Source: Marinobacter algicola DG893 | GTDB lineage: Bacteria > Pseudomonadota > Gammaproteobacteria > Pseudomonadales > Oleiphilaceae | Length of the DNA: 32,912 nt | Assembly: GCF_000170835.1 (NCBI RefSeq) | Contig: NZ_ABCP01000038.1 | Span: forward strand, 1-32,912 | Direction of reading: 5' to 3' | Part shown: positions 1 through 8,075 of the stretch, one piece after another | Layout: every line of letters begins with the position of its first letter | Numbering within the stretch: the stretch's first letter is position 1 | Notes under the pieces: generated by a model | Databases searched by the model: none | What the model was told of the DNA's origin: nothing | What the model saw: only the letters and a program-made list of their open reading frames with translations | Translations under genes and position numbers: made by a program

Positions 1-22
1 AGGGAAAACAGGTTATCAGGGC

Positions 23-448
23 CTAAAAGAAGGACCAGCCACCGTCGTCATCTTCCTCTATATCATCTTCTTGCGCCTGCTCTGCTGGCTCGTCCGTTTC
101 CGGCTCCGCGGCCGCACTCGAAGTGCCTGAACCCTGTGACGCTCCGGCGTTGCCGGACGACCCTGCAGCCGCAACCTGAACGTGAACCATACCCAGCGCT
201 TTCTTGGTGGCGTCATCAAGCACACCAGAGGCGTTCAAACCCTGATCCTTTTGAAACGCGGTCAACGCGGAGCGGGTGGAGTCATCCATCTGCGGACTGA
301 CATTGTTAATGTCATAACCCGCCGCATAAAGGGCATTTTTTAGCGCTACGGTATCGTTTGCCAACGCCGCTGGGGCCACCGCCAGGGCCATTGCCCCCGC
401 GAGGATAGCAGCCAATATACGGACGTGAGTGAATATTTGCCTAGCCAT
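23..448 (-). CDS. Secreted peptidoglycan-binding-like small protein
   Basis: 141 aa. A signal peptide is visible: basic start, hydrophobic core at about residues 10-28 and an A-L-A cleavage site before Asn31. Residues about 33-85 have the layout of a PG_binding_1 domain (pattern ALYAAGYD, then ALTAFQKDQGL, then LDDATKKALG), a fold that usually targets proteins to cell-wall peptidoglycan. The C-terminal third is low-complexity, Gly/Ser/Ala-rich, then strongly acidic (Glu/Asp run), ending WSFF. No catalytic domain is present, so it is probably a periplasmic or envelope accessory protein. A GGAG ribosome site lies 6 nt before the ATG. Exact role unknown. Confidence 0.7.
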   Translation of the reverse strand: MARQIFTHVRILAAILAGAMALAVAPAALANDTVALKNALYAAGYDINNVSPQMDDSTRSALTAFQKDQGLNASGVLDDATKKALGMVHVQVAAAGSSGNAGASQGSGTSSAAAEPETDEPAEQAQEDDIEEDDDGGWSFF

Positions 449-529
449 GATCTACTCCAGTTACCTGTCGTTTTTTATTGTGTTGCCAGTCCCTACAGGA
501 TGGACACTACGACCAAAGACTAACATATT

Positions 530-1645
530 TTAAGCACTGCCGGACCGATCCGATTGTTGTGATTCTGTAGCGGGGGCAGACACATTTACTGACGGAGCCT
601 GTTCCGACTCCCCAAACTCGCGTATGAAAATACCCCAGAACGCCATGAACAGGGCCGCGACCAATGGGCCCATCACAAATCCGTTAATACCGAACATCAC
701 TATCCCGCCCAAAGTGGAGAGCAAAACAATGTAGTCGGGCAGCTTGGTATCCCGGCCAACGAAAACCGGTCGAAGCAGATTGTCCGCGAGCCCGATCACA
801 ATCACTCCGAACGCCGTTAACACAATTGCCGACACCATTTCTCCTGTCGCGGCCAGATAGAGCGCCGCAGGTACCCAGACCAGCGCCGCGCCAACGGCAG
901 GAAGCAGTGACACAATCGCCATCACCACCCCCCAGAGAAGCGCACCCTGAATGCCCAGAATCCAGAAAATACCGCCGCCAAGAGCTCCCTGGATAACGGC
1001 AATCAGCAAGTTACCCTTGACCGTGGCCCGGGTGACCTCCGCAAACTTGGCAAACAACAGACGCTCACGCTCGTCACCCAGTGGCAGCGCACGAATCAAC
1101 AGATCCACCAGTTTGCTGCCATCACGGAGCAGGAAAAACGCCAGGTAGATCATCAGCGCCAGCCCCAAAAAGAACTGGAAGGTATTCTGACCAAAACCGA
1201 GCGCCTGTTTTGCCAGAAACTGACTGCCCCCCACAAAGCCGCTGACCACGCGATCCCTCACTTCTGCGAAGTCCAAACCAAACTGGGCGAAAAACGACTC
1301 AATGGCCGGAAACGACTGGATAACCCTGTCGATGTAGTCGCCGGGGCGTAGCTGCCCCTCCTGGATTCGCTGATAGAGGGACAACCCCTCTGCCACCAGC
1401 GACGTCACCAACCCCAGCACCGGTATGACAACAATCACCATGCAGATCAGTAGTGTTAGCAGGGCAATGGTATTGGGACGGTCTCCCAACCGCCGAGCCA
1501 GATACTCGCGAACCGGATGAAAAATCAGCGCAATGGCCACGGCCCAGAAAATAGGGCCAAAAAAAGGCTTCATCAGCAGAATGAACGCCAGGGAAACCCC
1601 AACCAGCATGGCCAGAAAGGTCCGTGTCTCGAGTTTTCCGTACAT
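530..1645 (-). CDS. AI-2E family transporter (PerM/UPF0118 permease)
   Basis: 371 aa from the ATG at 1645. The frame stays open to a GTG at 1681, but the extra residues (RRRHSGSGNFT) look like untranslated leader and family members start close to the first membrane helix. About eight hydrophobic segments are seen: a pair near the N-terminus, one before a long soluble region that in this family lies between early helices, and a C-terminal group rich in Gly/Leu/Ile. The conserved-looking C-terminal stretch with DNLLRPVFVG and LSTLGGI is typical of the AI-2E/PerM family. The family includes TqsA (autoinducer-2 export) and uncharacterised permeases, so the substrate cannot be stated. The tail after helix 8 is polar. 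Confidence 0.85.
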   Translation of the reverse strand: MYGKLETRTFLAMLVGVSLAFILLMKPFFGPIFWAVAIALIFHPVREYLARRLGDRPNTIALLTLLICMVIVVIPVLGLVTSLVAEGLSLYQRIQEGQLRPGDYIDRVIQSFPAIESFFAQFGLDFAEVRDRVVSGFVGGSQFLAKQALGFGQNTFQFFLGLALMIYLAFFLLRDGSKLVDLLIRALPLGDERERLLFAKFAEVTRATVKGNLLIAVIQGALGGGIFWILGIQGALLWGVVMAIVSLLPAVGAALVWVPAALYLAATGEMVSAIVLTAFGVIVIGLADNLLRPVFVGRDTKLPDYIVLLSTLGGIVMFGINGFVMGPLVAALFMAFWGIFIREFGESEQAPSVNVSAPATESQQSDRSGSA

Positions 1646-1756
1646 AGTGAAATTACCTGAACCTGAGTGTCGTCGTCTCACAGTAGGTGGGCTGCGGATC
1701 TGAATGGGCCTAGACTACCACGCCATCGTGGCCAGTCTAGCGACTTTCAGGTTATA

Positions 1757-2140
1757 GTGGACGGTTATTGGTCATTCGTTAAACAGGTCGCGACGTTGGA
1801 TAACGAAGAGTTTGATATTGAAACGGCACTGGATGCGGTCGCCGCCCTCAATCGCGTGCTGGCAGCCAGAACGCACCGCCGCAAAGTGATGGGCCAGGAA
1901 GTACTGATACCGGGCCAGCTGGGCGAAGCCCTGCAGCTTCCGCAGATCATCCGTCGCCTGCAGAGTAAACAGGCACGACAACGGGAGCAGGGCCTGGAAG
2001 ACTTTCAGGAACTGTGGCCAACGCTGTCGCCTGCCACACGGGAGAAGGTCCTCGACAAAATCGGCTGGTACGACCCGAAGTCCCTGGACTGGGAAGACAA
2101 ACGCTCGAATCGTCGCCCGGTTGTTGACCCGGATCATTGA
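1757..2140 (+). CDS. Conserved hypothetical protein
   Basis: 127 aa if started at GTG 1757, which has a CAGG-like ribosome site about 6 nt upstream. The frame extends up to 1667, but that part overlaps the leader of the divergent permease and has no protein-like character, so the GTG start is preferred. The product is soluble, mostly helical, charged and rich in Gln/Arg (LQLPQIIRRLQSKQARQRE), with a conserved-looking tail WYDPKSLDWEDKR. No membrane segment, signal peptide or known motif is seen. Function not recognised. Codon use resembles its neighbours. Confidence 0.6.
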   Translation: MDGYWSFVKQVATLDNEEFDIETALDAVAALNRVLAARTHRRKVMGQEVLIPGQLGEALQLPQIIRRLQSKQARQREQGLEDFQELWPTLSPATREKVLDKIGWYDPKSLDWEDKRSNRRPVVDPDH

Positions 2141-2260
2141 AGCCGCACTGATGTATGAGCCCTTTCGGGCGCACTTTCGTAGTTCTTGCCTTACTTCTCG
2201 TGCAACTGACTTTGAATTGTCACAGTTCGCCCTTACGTTGGAGGCAATGGAGGTTTATTT

Positions 2261-2509
2261 ATGCAAAAGACAGAACATTACAACGCCATCGCTTCGGAAA
2301 GCAGTGCCGTTCCCACGTTACTGTGCGGGCATTGTCGCTCCACCCTGTCCCGTAGCCGCATTTTCCGCAACGAAGAAATGCGGCCCCAAAGCGGCCACTG
2401 TCAGACCCTTGCCTTGTGCTCGGCCGACGACTGTGGCGCTCTGAATTGCTGTGATGCAGCATTGGCGCGGCTTGATGACCCAGACGAGCTCTTCAGCAAA
2501 GCGTCCTGA
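2261..2509 (+). CDS. Small cysteine-rich hypothetical protein
   Basis: 82 aa. The start is well supported: a GGAGG ribosome site sits about 6 nt before the ATG. Seven cysteines occur in 82 residues, including a CxxC (CGHC, residues 22-25) and a later group (Cys near 48, 53, 59 and 60), which suggests a small zinc-binding or redox fold. No signal peptide. Shorter overlapping frames in this stretch lack a ribosome site. Function not recognised. Confidence 0.5.
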   Translation: MQKTEHYNAIASESSAVPTLLCGHCRSTLSRSRIFRNEEMRPQSGHCQTLALCSADDCGALNCCDAALARLDDPDELFSKAS

Positions 2510-2631
2510 TTCAAACAGTCAACGCACTGTTACGTAAACCAAACACACAAAATTCCCATCTGATTTATCCTGATTCCTGAAGGCTGCAGTAACACCAGCC
2601 ACGCAACCACTCAGTCAGGACAGTCGATGGC

Positions 2632-3531
2632 ATGCGTATTCTGAGAACCGATGAAGCCCGCTTCGCAGGTCTTCCGGATTACCCTTTTACCCCTCATTAT
2701 CTGGACGTAGAGCCAGGCCTGAGAATGCACTATGTAGACGAAGGCCCGAGCGACGCGTCGCCCGTGCTCATGCTGCATGGAGAGCCGTCCTGGTCGTACC
2801 TTTACCGCCACATGATTCCACTGGTGGCAGATGCGGGCCATCGGGTATTGGCTCCCGACCTGATCGGGTTCGGTAAATCCGACAAGCCAGCCGACGTGGG
2901 CGATTACAGTTATGAGCGCCACATGGCGTGGCTGTCCGCGTGGCTTAAAGCCCAGGGCCTGAAGAACATCACACTGGTTTGTCAGAACTGGGGTTCGCTT
3001 CTGGGCCTGCGACTGGCGGCCGAACACCCTCAACTCTTCCGACGGATCATTGTCGGTAATGGCATGCTGCCGACCGGAGAGACGCCGGTGCCTGCTGTTT
3101 TCTCGCTATGGAAAACCTTTGCAGCACACAGCCCCTGGTTTCCAGTCGGACGGATTGTTCAGCTTGGAACGGAAAGGGCCCTGAGCAAAGCCGAAATTGC
3201 AGCCTATGAAGCACCATTCCCATCTGCAGAATTCAAGGCAGGTGCCCGTGCATTTCCGAAACTGGTCCCCGTTTCCGGCGAAGACCCGTCAAGCGACGCT
3301 AACAAGGCGGCCTGGCGCATTCTGGAAACCTGGAAAAAGCCGTTTATTACATGCTTCAGTAGCGGTGACCCCATTACCCGGGGCGGAGACAGATACATGC
3401 AACGCCGCATTCCCGGCGCCCATGGCCAACCGCACATCACCTTACGCGGCGGGCACTTCCTGCAGGAAGACTCTCCCGACGATTTTGCACGCATCATTAT
3501 TGATGCATGCAAGTCTGAAATGGCGGCCTAA
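2632..3531 (+). CDS. Haloalkane dehalogenase-like alpha/beta hydrolase with Asn at the nucleophile position
   Basis: 299 aa, the usual length for haloalkane dehalogenases, with the DhlA/DhmA-type layout. The oxyanion motif is HGEPSWSYLYR (residues 49-59), followed by PDLIGFGKSDKP. The nucleophile elbow reads VCQNWGSLLGLR, so the catalytic Asp expected in CQDWGG is Asn119; Trp120, a halide-contact residue in the family, is kept. A candidate acid Asp246 (SSGDPITRGGD) and His275 (GGHFLQED) complete the triad. The family hydrolyses carbon-halogen bonds through an aspartyl ester, so this copy may be inactive, self-activating by deamidation, or changed in function. The ribosome site AGGA is somewhat far (11 nt). 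The gene is convergent with paaY and its stop codon sits in the loop of a palindrome. Confidence 0.85.
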   Translation: MRILRTDEARFAGLPDYPFTPHYLDVEPGLRMHYVDEGPSDASPVLMLHGEPSWSYLYRHMIPLVADAGHRVLAPDLIGFGKSDKPADVGDYSYERHMAWLSAWLKAQGLKNITLVCQNWGSLLGLRLAAEHPQLFRRIIVGNGMLPTGETPVPAVFSLWKTFAAHSPWFPVGRIVQLGTERALSKAEIAAYEAPFPSAEFKAGARAFPKLVPVSGEDPSSDANKAAWRILETWKKPFITCFSSGDPITRGGDRYMQRRIPGAHGQPHITLRGGHFLQEDSPDDFARIIIDACKSEMAA

Positions 3532-3538
3532 GGCCGCC
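3522..3538. other. Perfect 7-bp inverted repeat with the stop codon as loop
   Basis: GGCGGCC, TAA, GGCCGCC: a GC-only stem whose 3-nt loop is the stop codon of the dehalogenase-like gene. It lies 6 nt from the convergent end of paaY, so it can serve both directions. There is no T-tract on either side, so it is not a textbook rho-independent terminator. It may be an mRNA 3' stability hairpin. Confidence 0.5.
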
Positions 3539-3543
3539 AATCG

Positions 3544-4137
3544 TCAAGACTGATGCTTGGGCTGGAAATCGCCAGCGTCGACCCTGGGCCGATCACTGTC
3601 CGCCTCGGTTAGTGGTGGACACTCCTGGAGGCTCGCATGACATCGCATCGTAAGCCGCCTGTATTCCTCCGTGCCCTTGGCTTTCCACGCCACCTCATTA
3701 TCACTTAACGTCCGAATGACCCGTGCTGGCGCCCCAACAACCAAAGACGCCGGCTCACACTGAAAACCGGCCTTAACCAAAGCACAGGCGCCAACGATGG
3801 ACCGGGGAGCAATCACTGCCTCATCCATGACTACGGCATTCATACCCACCATTGCATCCTCCCCGACAACGCAGCCGTGGAGTATCGCGCCATGCCCCAC
3901 ATGGCCACTTTTCTCAACCACCGTATCCATGCCAGGAAACGCATGCATGACGCAATTGTCCTGGACATTCGAACCTTCCCTGAGCACAACACGCCCGAAA
4001 TCACCACGCAGGGAAGCGGCCGGCCCCACGTAACAATCAGGCCCGACCCACACGTCTCCGATCAAGATCGCGGTTGGGTGTACGTAAGCCGTTGGATGAA
4101 CGACAGGTTGAACGCCTTCAATACTGTAACTCGGCAT
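3544..4137 (-). CDS. paaY: Phenylacetate degradation protein PaaY (gamma-carbonic-anhydrase-fold thioesterase)
   Basis: 197 aa from ATG 4137, chosen because MPSYSIEGVQPVVHP matches the PaaY N-terminus and AAGGAGAG lies 7 nt upstream; an upstream in-frame ATG at 4173 lacks this support. Left-handed beta-helix hexapeptide protein: HPTAILIGDV, YVGPAASLRGDFGR, VQDNCVMHAFPG, GHVGHGAILHGC and MVGMNAVVMD. The His residues in these motifs are the metal ligands of gamma carbonic anhydrases. In the PA pathway PaaY acts as a thioesterase on dead-end CoA thioesters that form when PaaZ is slow. It is transcribed divergently from paaFGHIJK across an AT-rich promoter region. Confidence 0.93.
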   Translation of the reverse strand: MPSYSIEGVQPVVHPTAYVHPTAILIGDVWVGPDCYVGPAASLRGDFGRVVLREGSNVQDNCVMHAFPGMDTVVEKSGHVGHGAILHGCVVGEDAMVGMNAVVMDEAVIAPRSIVGACALVKAGFQCEPASLVVGAPARVIRTLSDNEVAWKAKGTEEYRRLTMRCHASLQECPPLTEADSDRPRVDAGDFQPKHQS

Positions 4138-4344
4138 GCATCTCTCCTTTCTCCGAATCTTAAAGCCGTCCAAAATTCTGATTCATTTTCTCAAACTTAC
4201 CAAGCACTTTCCGACATTATACTGAAGAAATATAGACAAAAATTCAGCCAAACACCCTCTAAACCTCATAGGATAAAACCGAAAAACGAATTTTTTTACT
4301 TTATTATCATAAATTTAAAACATGAAAGCCGATATCGATTGATA

Positions 4345-4384
4345 TGATACAAAACATCCATTCACAAAACCTTGACCGGTATCA
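4345..4384. promoter_or_regulatory. Candidate PaaX operator before paaF (TGATAC-N28-GTATCA)
   Basis: Left arm TGATAC 4345-4350 and right arm GTATCA 4379-4384, with 28 nt between. It resembles the E. coli PaaX operator as remembered (TGATTC-N27-GAATCA) and the three N27 copies elsewhere in this window. The right arm lies between the -35 and -10 of the adjacent promoter, where a bound repressor would block RNA polymerase. The spacing is one base longer than in the other copies. Confidence 0.6.
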
Positions 4385-4399
4385 ATTAATAGATATACT
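4372..4399 (+). promoter_or_regulatory. Predicted sigma70 promoter of paaFGHIJK
   Basis: TTGACC (4372-4377), 16-nt spacer, TATACT (4394-4399): a good match to the sigma70 consensus, about 100 nt before the paaF start. The candidate PaaX operator arm overlaps the spacer. Confidence 0.6.
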
Positions 4400-4498
4400 A
4401 ATTTAGCAATTGGTCATTGCGCAGGCGGAGCGTCACATTATCGGAATACTGGCCTGCTCGTTTCGTCCAGACAAAAACAAAGCCACATCGGATTCTTT

Positions 4499-5272
4499 AT
4501 GCCACACAACCTGCTTGTTGATGCGCCCGAACAAGGCGTCCAGGTCCTTACTCTCAACCGCCCTGATGTTCTAAACGCCCTGAACACGGACCTGCTCAAC
4601 AACCTGTCCAAAGCCCTGGATGACGCAGAAGCCGACCCTGAGGTTCGCGCGATAGTCATCACCGGGAATCAGAAAGCATTTGCAGCCGGCGCTGACATCA
4701 ATGAAATGGCCGCTCGTGACCTGGTGGGAATACTTGAGGACCCACGAGTCGCTCACTGGGAGCGAATCGCTCGCTTTACCAAACCGATCATTGCCGCCGT
4801 TAACGGTTTTGCACTCGGCGGCGGCTGTGAGTTGGCAATGCACGCCGACATTCTGATCGCTGGAGAGAACGCCCGTTTCGGTCAGCCGGAGATTAATCTG
4901 GGAATCATGCCCGGCGCTGGGGGCACCCAGCGTCTAACACGTAAGGTCGGTGAAGCCCTTGCCATGCACATGGCGCTCACCGGTGAACAGATCAATGCCA
5001 CGCGAGCGCTCCAGGCCGGCCTCGTCAGCGAGATTAGCCAGCCCGAACTGACCGTTGAAAGAGCCATCGAGATTGGCCAAACCATTGCCCGGAAGGCGCC
5101 GATTGCCGTCCGCCTCACCAAAGAATCGGTTCGCAAAGCCGACGACATGAGTCTTAGCGACGGCCTTCGGTTTGAAAGACACGCCTTCACCTTACTCGCT
5201 GGCACGGCAGACCGACAGGAAGGCCTCGATGCGTTTCGAGAGAAACGCTCGCCCCGTTTCAACGGCCAATAA
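4499..5272 (+). CDS. paaF: 2,3-dehydroadipyl-CoA hydratase (enoyl-CoA hydratase PaaF)
   Basis: 257 aa crotonase-fold enzyme. FAAGADINEM (61-70) and ALGGGCE (105-111) form the oxyanion hole and CoA site. Both hydratase glutamates are present, Glu111 and Glu131 (FGQPEINLGIMPGAGGTQR). It closely follows E. coli PaaF, including the AAGAD-NEMA segment. Reaction: hydration of 2,3-dehydroadipyl-CoA to 3-hydroxyadipyl-CoA late in phenylacetate breakdown. It is first in the paaFGHIJK unit. The ribosome site is weak (GGA only). The C-terminus FREKRSPRFNG is the usual end for the family. Confidence 0.93.
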   Translation: MPHNLLVDAPEQGVQVLTLNRPDVLNALNTDLLNNLSKALDDAEADPEVRAIVITGNQKAFAAGADINEMAARDLVGILEDPRVAHWERIARFTKPIIAAVNGFALGGGCELAMHADILIAGENARFGQPEINLGIMPGAGGTQRLTRKVGEALAMHMALTGEQINATRALQAGLVSEISQPELTVERAIEIGQTIARKAPIAVRLTKESVRKADDMSLSDGLRFERHAFTLLAGTADRQEGLDAFREKRSPRFNGQ

Positions 5273-5316
5273 GCGTTATTGATAACCACTCATCACTCCA
5301 CCTATAGGACACCGCC

Positions 5317-6108
5317 ATGACTCAGCCGAGCATTCTTCTGGAAATCGATCAGGGTGTGGCCCAGCTTACCCTTAACCGCCCAGACAACCTGAACAGCTTC
5401 AACGTTGAGATGCACGAGCAGATGCGAAAGGCCATCAGCCAGGTGCGTAAAGACAGCTCTGTTCGTGTCTTGGTCATTACCGGCGCCGGCCGGGGCTTCT
5501 GTGCGGGCCAGGACCTGTCTGACCGCAGTGTGGCACCGGATCAGGACGCTCCTGACCTGGGCGAGTCCCTGGAAAAGTACTACAACCCCATGATGCGAAG
5601 CCTGAGAGACCTGCCCATGCCGGTCCTTTGTGCCGTGAACGGGGTTGCCGCCGGCGCTGGCGCCAACATTGCTCTGGCCTGCGACATCACACTGGCCGCT
5701 CGTTCAGCGAGCTTCGTGCAAGCCTTCTGCAAACTGGGCCTGATACCCGATTCCGGTGGTACCTGGACACTGCCTCGGATTGCAGGGATGGCTCGCGCCA
5801 AAGGCATGGCTTTGCTTGGTGACAAGATCCGTGCTGAGCAGGCCGAAAACTGGGGCATGATCTGGCGCTGCGTTGATGACGAAACGCTGATGGAAGAGAC
5901 CATGAAACTGGCACGGCACTTTGCCACTCAGCCCACCAAAGGCCTTGCGCTTATCAAACGGGCCTTGCACGCCAGCTCCAGCAACACTTTTGAAGAGCAG
6001 CTCAACCTCGAGCGTGACCTCCAGCGCATGGCCGGCCGCTCCGAGGATTACCGCGAAGGCGTTGCCGCCTTTATGGAAAAACGCACGCCGACCTTCAAGG
6101 GGAAATAA
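5317..6108 (+). CDS. paaG: 1,2-epoxyphenylacetyl-CoA isomerase PaaG
   Basis: 263 aa crotonase-fold protein. FCAGQDLSDR (61-70) and AAGAGAN (111-117) mark the CoA/oxyanion region. The first hydratase glutamate is replaced (Asn117), and a single acidic catalytic residue, Asp145, sits in LIPDSGGTWTLPR, the signature of isomerase-type PaaG rather than a hydratase. Reaction: ring-1,2-epoxyphenylacetyl-CoA to oxepin-CoA, and double-bond isomerisation of a later intermediate. It follows paaF after 44 nt, with AGGA upstream of the ATG, and ends 3 nt before paaH. Confidence 0.93.
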   Translation: MTQPSILLEIDQGVAQLTLNRPDNLNSFNVEMHEQMRKAISQVRKDSSVRVLVITGAGRGFCAGQDLSDRSVAPDQDAPDLGESLEKYYNPMMRSLRDLPMPVLCAVNGVAAGAGANIALACDITLAARSASFVQAFCKLGLIPDSGGTWTLPRIAGMARAKGMALLGDKIRAEQAENWGMIWRCVDDETLMEETMKLARHFATQPTKGLALIKRALHASSSNTFEEQLNLERDLQRMAGRSEDYREGVAAFMEKRTPTFKGK

Positions 6109-6111
6109 TCA

Positions 6112-7632
6112 ATGCAGGCACTTGATACCCAGACCACGATTGCCGTCATCGGTGCCGGTGCCATGGGTTCCGGCATCGCCCAGGTCGCCGCCCAGGCGGG
6201 TCACAGGGTCTACCTTCACGACCAACGCGATGGCGCTGCCACCGCCGGCCGGGATGGTATCGCAAAACAACTGCAGCGCCGGGTGGACAAAGGCAAGATG
6301 GAACAACAGGCCGTCGATGCCATTGTCAGTCGCATTCATCCGGTCAACGCCCTTTCGGAAGTCGCCGACAGCAGAATGGTCATTGAGGCCATTATTGAAG
6401 ATCTTGAGATCAAACACTCGTTGCTGACAGACCTCGAAGAGCTGTGTAGCAAGGACACCATTCTGGCCACCAACACCTCGTCCATTTCGGTGACCGCCCT
6501 TGGCGCCAAACTCCGCCACCCCGAACGACTGGTCGGCATGCATTTCTTTAACCCGGCCCCTCTAATGGCGTTGGTGGAAGTCGTCAAAGGTCTGGCTACG
6601 GACAATGCTATAGCAGAGATTGTCCACGCTACCGCGGCCAACTGGGGCAAGAAGCCCGTATTCGCCACCTCAACGCCCGGCTTCATCGTTAACCGGGTAG
6701 CACGGCCCTTTTATGCCGAAAGCCTTCGACTGCTACAGGAAGGCGCTGCCGACCCGGCGACGCTGGACGCCATCATCCGGGAAGCCGGAAACTTCCGGAT
6801 GGGCCCGTTTGAGCTAACCGACCTGATCGGCCATGACGTCAACTACGCGGTAACCAATTCGGTCTTCAAAGCCTACTATCAGGACGCCCGTTTTCTCCCC
6901 TCCCTTATCCAGAAGGAGCTGGTGGAGGCCGGCCGCCTGGGCCGCAAGAGTGGGCAGGGTTTCTACAGCTATACCGATGGCAGTGAACGCCCGGCACCAG
7001 ACACCGAACCAGCCCGACAGAGTGACGACACAACACTGATCGTTGAAGGCGACCTGGGGCCAGCCTCCGCGCTGATCAACCGCTTCCGCGACGCCGGCCT
7101 GGAAATCGTCGAGCGTGATGGCCCTGGGCAGATTCGATTCGGGGATGCGGTATTGGCACTCACTGACGGCCGGATGGCAACCGAGCGCGCCCAAGCGGAA
7201 GGCACCCCAGATCTGACGTTGTTTGATCTGGCATTCGACTTTGGGAAAGCCACCAGATTGGCTCTTTGCTTCTCAGATCAGGCTTCCGAAAAGGCACGTC
7301 ACGATGCCGTTGCCCTGCTTCAAATGACAAATATCGCCGTAAGCGCTGTTAAGGACCGACCCGGCCTGGTGGTCATGCGCACCGTAGCCACACTGGCGAA
7401 CGAAGCCGCCGATGCGGAACTGCACGGCGTTGCGACCAAAGAAGACATCGACCTCGCCATGAAAGCAGGCCTGAACTACCCCGAAGGTCCGCTGAGCTGG
7501 AGCGATCGACTGGGCAATGGCCGGGTGCTCCAGGTTCTGACCAATATTCAGAACAGCTATGGCGAGGACCGCTACCGGCCAGCACTGCTGCTCCGGAAGA
7601 ATCACCACGCCGGAAAAGGATTCTACAAATGA
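6112..7632 (+). CDS. paaH: 3-hydroxyadipyl-CoA dehydrogenase PaaH
   Basis: 506 aa. N-terminal Rossmann domain with GAGAMG (14-19) for NAD, then the substrate site NTSSIS (121-126), catalytic His144 in GMHFFNPAP and Glu156. A 3-hydroxyacyl-CoA dehydrogenase C-terminal domain follows at about 190-285, and a second such half-domain occupies about 400-495, the long form typical of PaaH. Reaction: NAD-dependent oxidation of 3-hydroxyadipyl-CoA to 3-oxoadipyl-CoA. It starts 3 nt after paaG and overlaps paaI by 4 nt (ATGA), showing tight translational coupling. Confidence 0.94.
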   Translation: MQALDTQTTIAVIGAGAMGSGIAQVAAQAGHRVYLHDQRDGAATAGRDGIAKQLQRRVDKGKMEQQAVDAIVSRIHPVNALSEVADSRMVIEAIIEDLEIKHSLLTDLEELCSKDTILATNTSSISVTALGAKLRHPERLVGMHFFNPAPLMALVEVVKGLATDNAIAEIVHATAANWGKKPVFATSTPGFIVNRVARPFYAESLRLLQEGAADPATLDAIIREAGNFRMGPFELTDLIGHDVNYAVTNSVFKAYYQDARFLPSLIQKELVEAGRLGRKSGQGFYSYTDGSERPAPDTEPARQSDDTTLIVEGDLGPASALINRFRDAGLEIVERDGPGQIRFGDAVLALTDGRMATERAQAEGTPDLTLFDLAFDFGKATRLALCFSDQASEKARHDAVALLQMTNIAVSAVKDRPGLVVMRTVATLANEAADAELHGVATKEDIDLAMKAGLNYPEGPLSWSDRLGNGRVLQVLTNIQNSYGEDRYRPALLLRKNHHAGKGFYK

Positions 7633-8075
7633 GCGAAAGCACCCCACAAGAACTCGCCGAAAATTGCGCCAAAGCCATGTTTGCCCGTGACCGGGCGAGC
7701 CAGAAACTTGGCATGAAAATCGAGTCGATCGCTCCAGGCCGGGCCGTCCTGAGCATGGCGGTCACAGAAGACATGATCCAGGGGCATGGCTCCTGCCATG
7801 GCGGTTACCTGTTTACCCTGGCCGACTCCGCCTTTGCTTTTAGCTGCAACACCTATGACAAAGCAACCGTCGCCTCCGGGTGCAGCATCGACTACATGTA
7901 TGGCGCCAAGGCTGGCGACATACTGACTGCCGCCGCCGAGGAGCAATCCCGTGGTGGCCGAACCGGCGTGTACGACATCACTATAACCAATCAGGATGGC
8001 CGCACCGTTGCCCTCTTCCGGGGAAAATCCTACCAGGTCCGCGGCGCTGTCATTAATTCGGAGCCAAAGTCATGA
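7629..8075 (+). CDS. paaI: Hydroxyphenylacetyl-CoA-type thioesterase PaaI
   Basis: 148 aa hotdog-fold thioesterase. The motif GHGSCHGGYLFTLADSAF carries His57-Gly-Gly and Asp66, the PaaI active-site pattern in which Asp activates water and Gly forms the oxyanion hole. It likely hydrolyses dead-end ring-hydroxylated phenylacetyl-CoA to free CoA, a rescue role. It overlaps paaH upstream and paaJ downstream by 4 nt each (ATGA), so its translation depends on its neighbours. Confidence 0.93.
   Translation: MSESTPQELAENCAKAMFARDRASQKLGMKIESIAPGRAVLSMAVTEDMIQGHGSCHGGYLFTLADSAFAFSCNTYDKATVASGCSIDYMYGAKAGDILTAAAEEQSRGGRTGVYDITITNQDGRTVALFRGKSYQVRGAVINSEPKS

Larger units (their letters stand above)
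4138..4498. promoter_or_regulatory. AT-rich divergent promoter region paaY / paaFGHIJK
   Basis: This 361-nt gap holds no convincing gene; a short plus-strand frame through it is antisense to paaY. It is much more AT-rich than its surroundings, especially about 4190-4410, with A and T runs suggesting bending. On the minus strand a perfect TATAAT lies at 4221-4216, about 79 nt before paaY, with no clear -35. On the plus strand are the promoter and candidate PaaX operator described separately. A lone TGATTC at 4179-4184 has no partner at the right distance. Confidence 0.6.

Noticed and set aside
2121..2444. Open frames overlapping the small cysteine-rich gene
   Set aside because: They lack a ribosome site, whereas the frame starting at 2261 has GGAGG at the right distance.
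4179..4184. TGATTC, an exact E. coli-type PaaX half-site
   Set aside because: No GAATCA-like partner lies about 27 nt away on either side, so it is treated as chance; the same holds for TGATTC at 10883-10888.
3877..4347. Plus-strand open frame running from paaY into the AT-rich gap
   Set aside because: The first half is antisense to paaY and the rest is AT-rich promoter DNA; no ribosome site.
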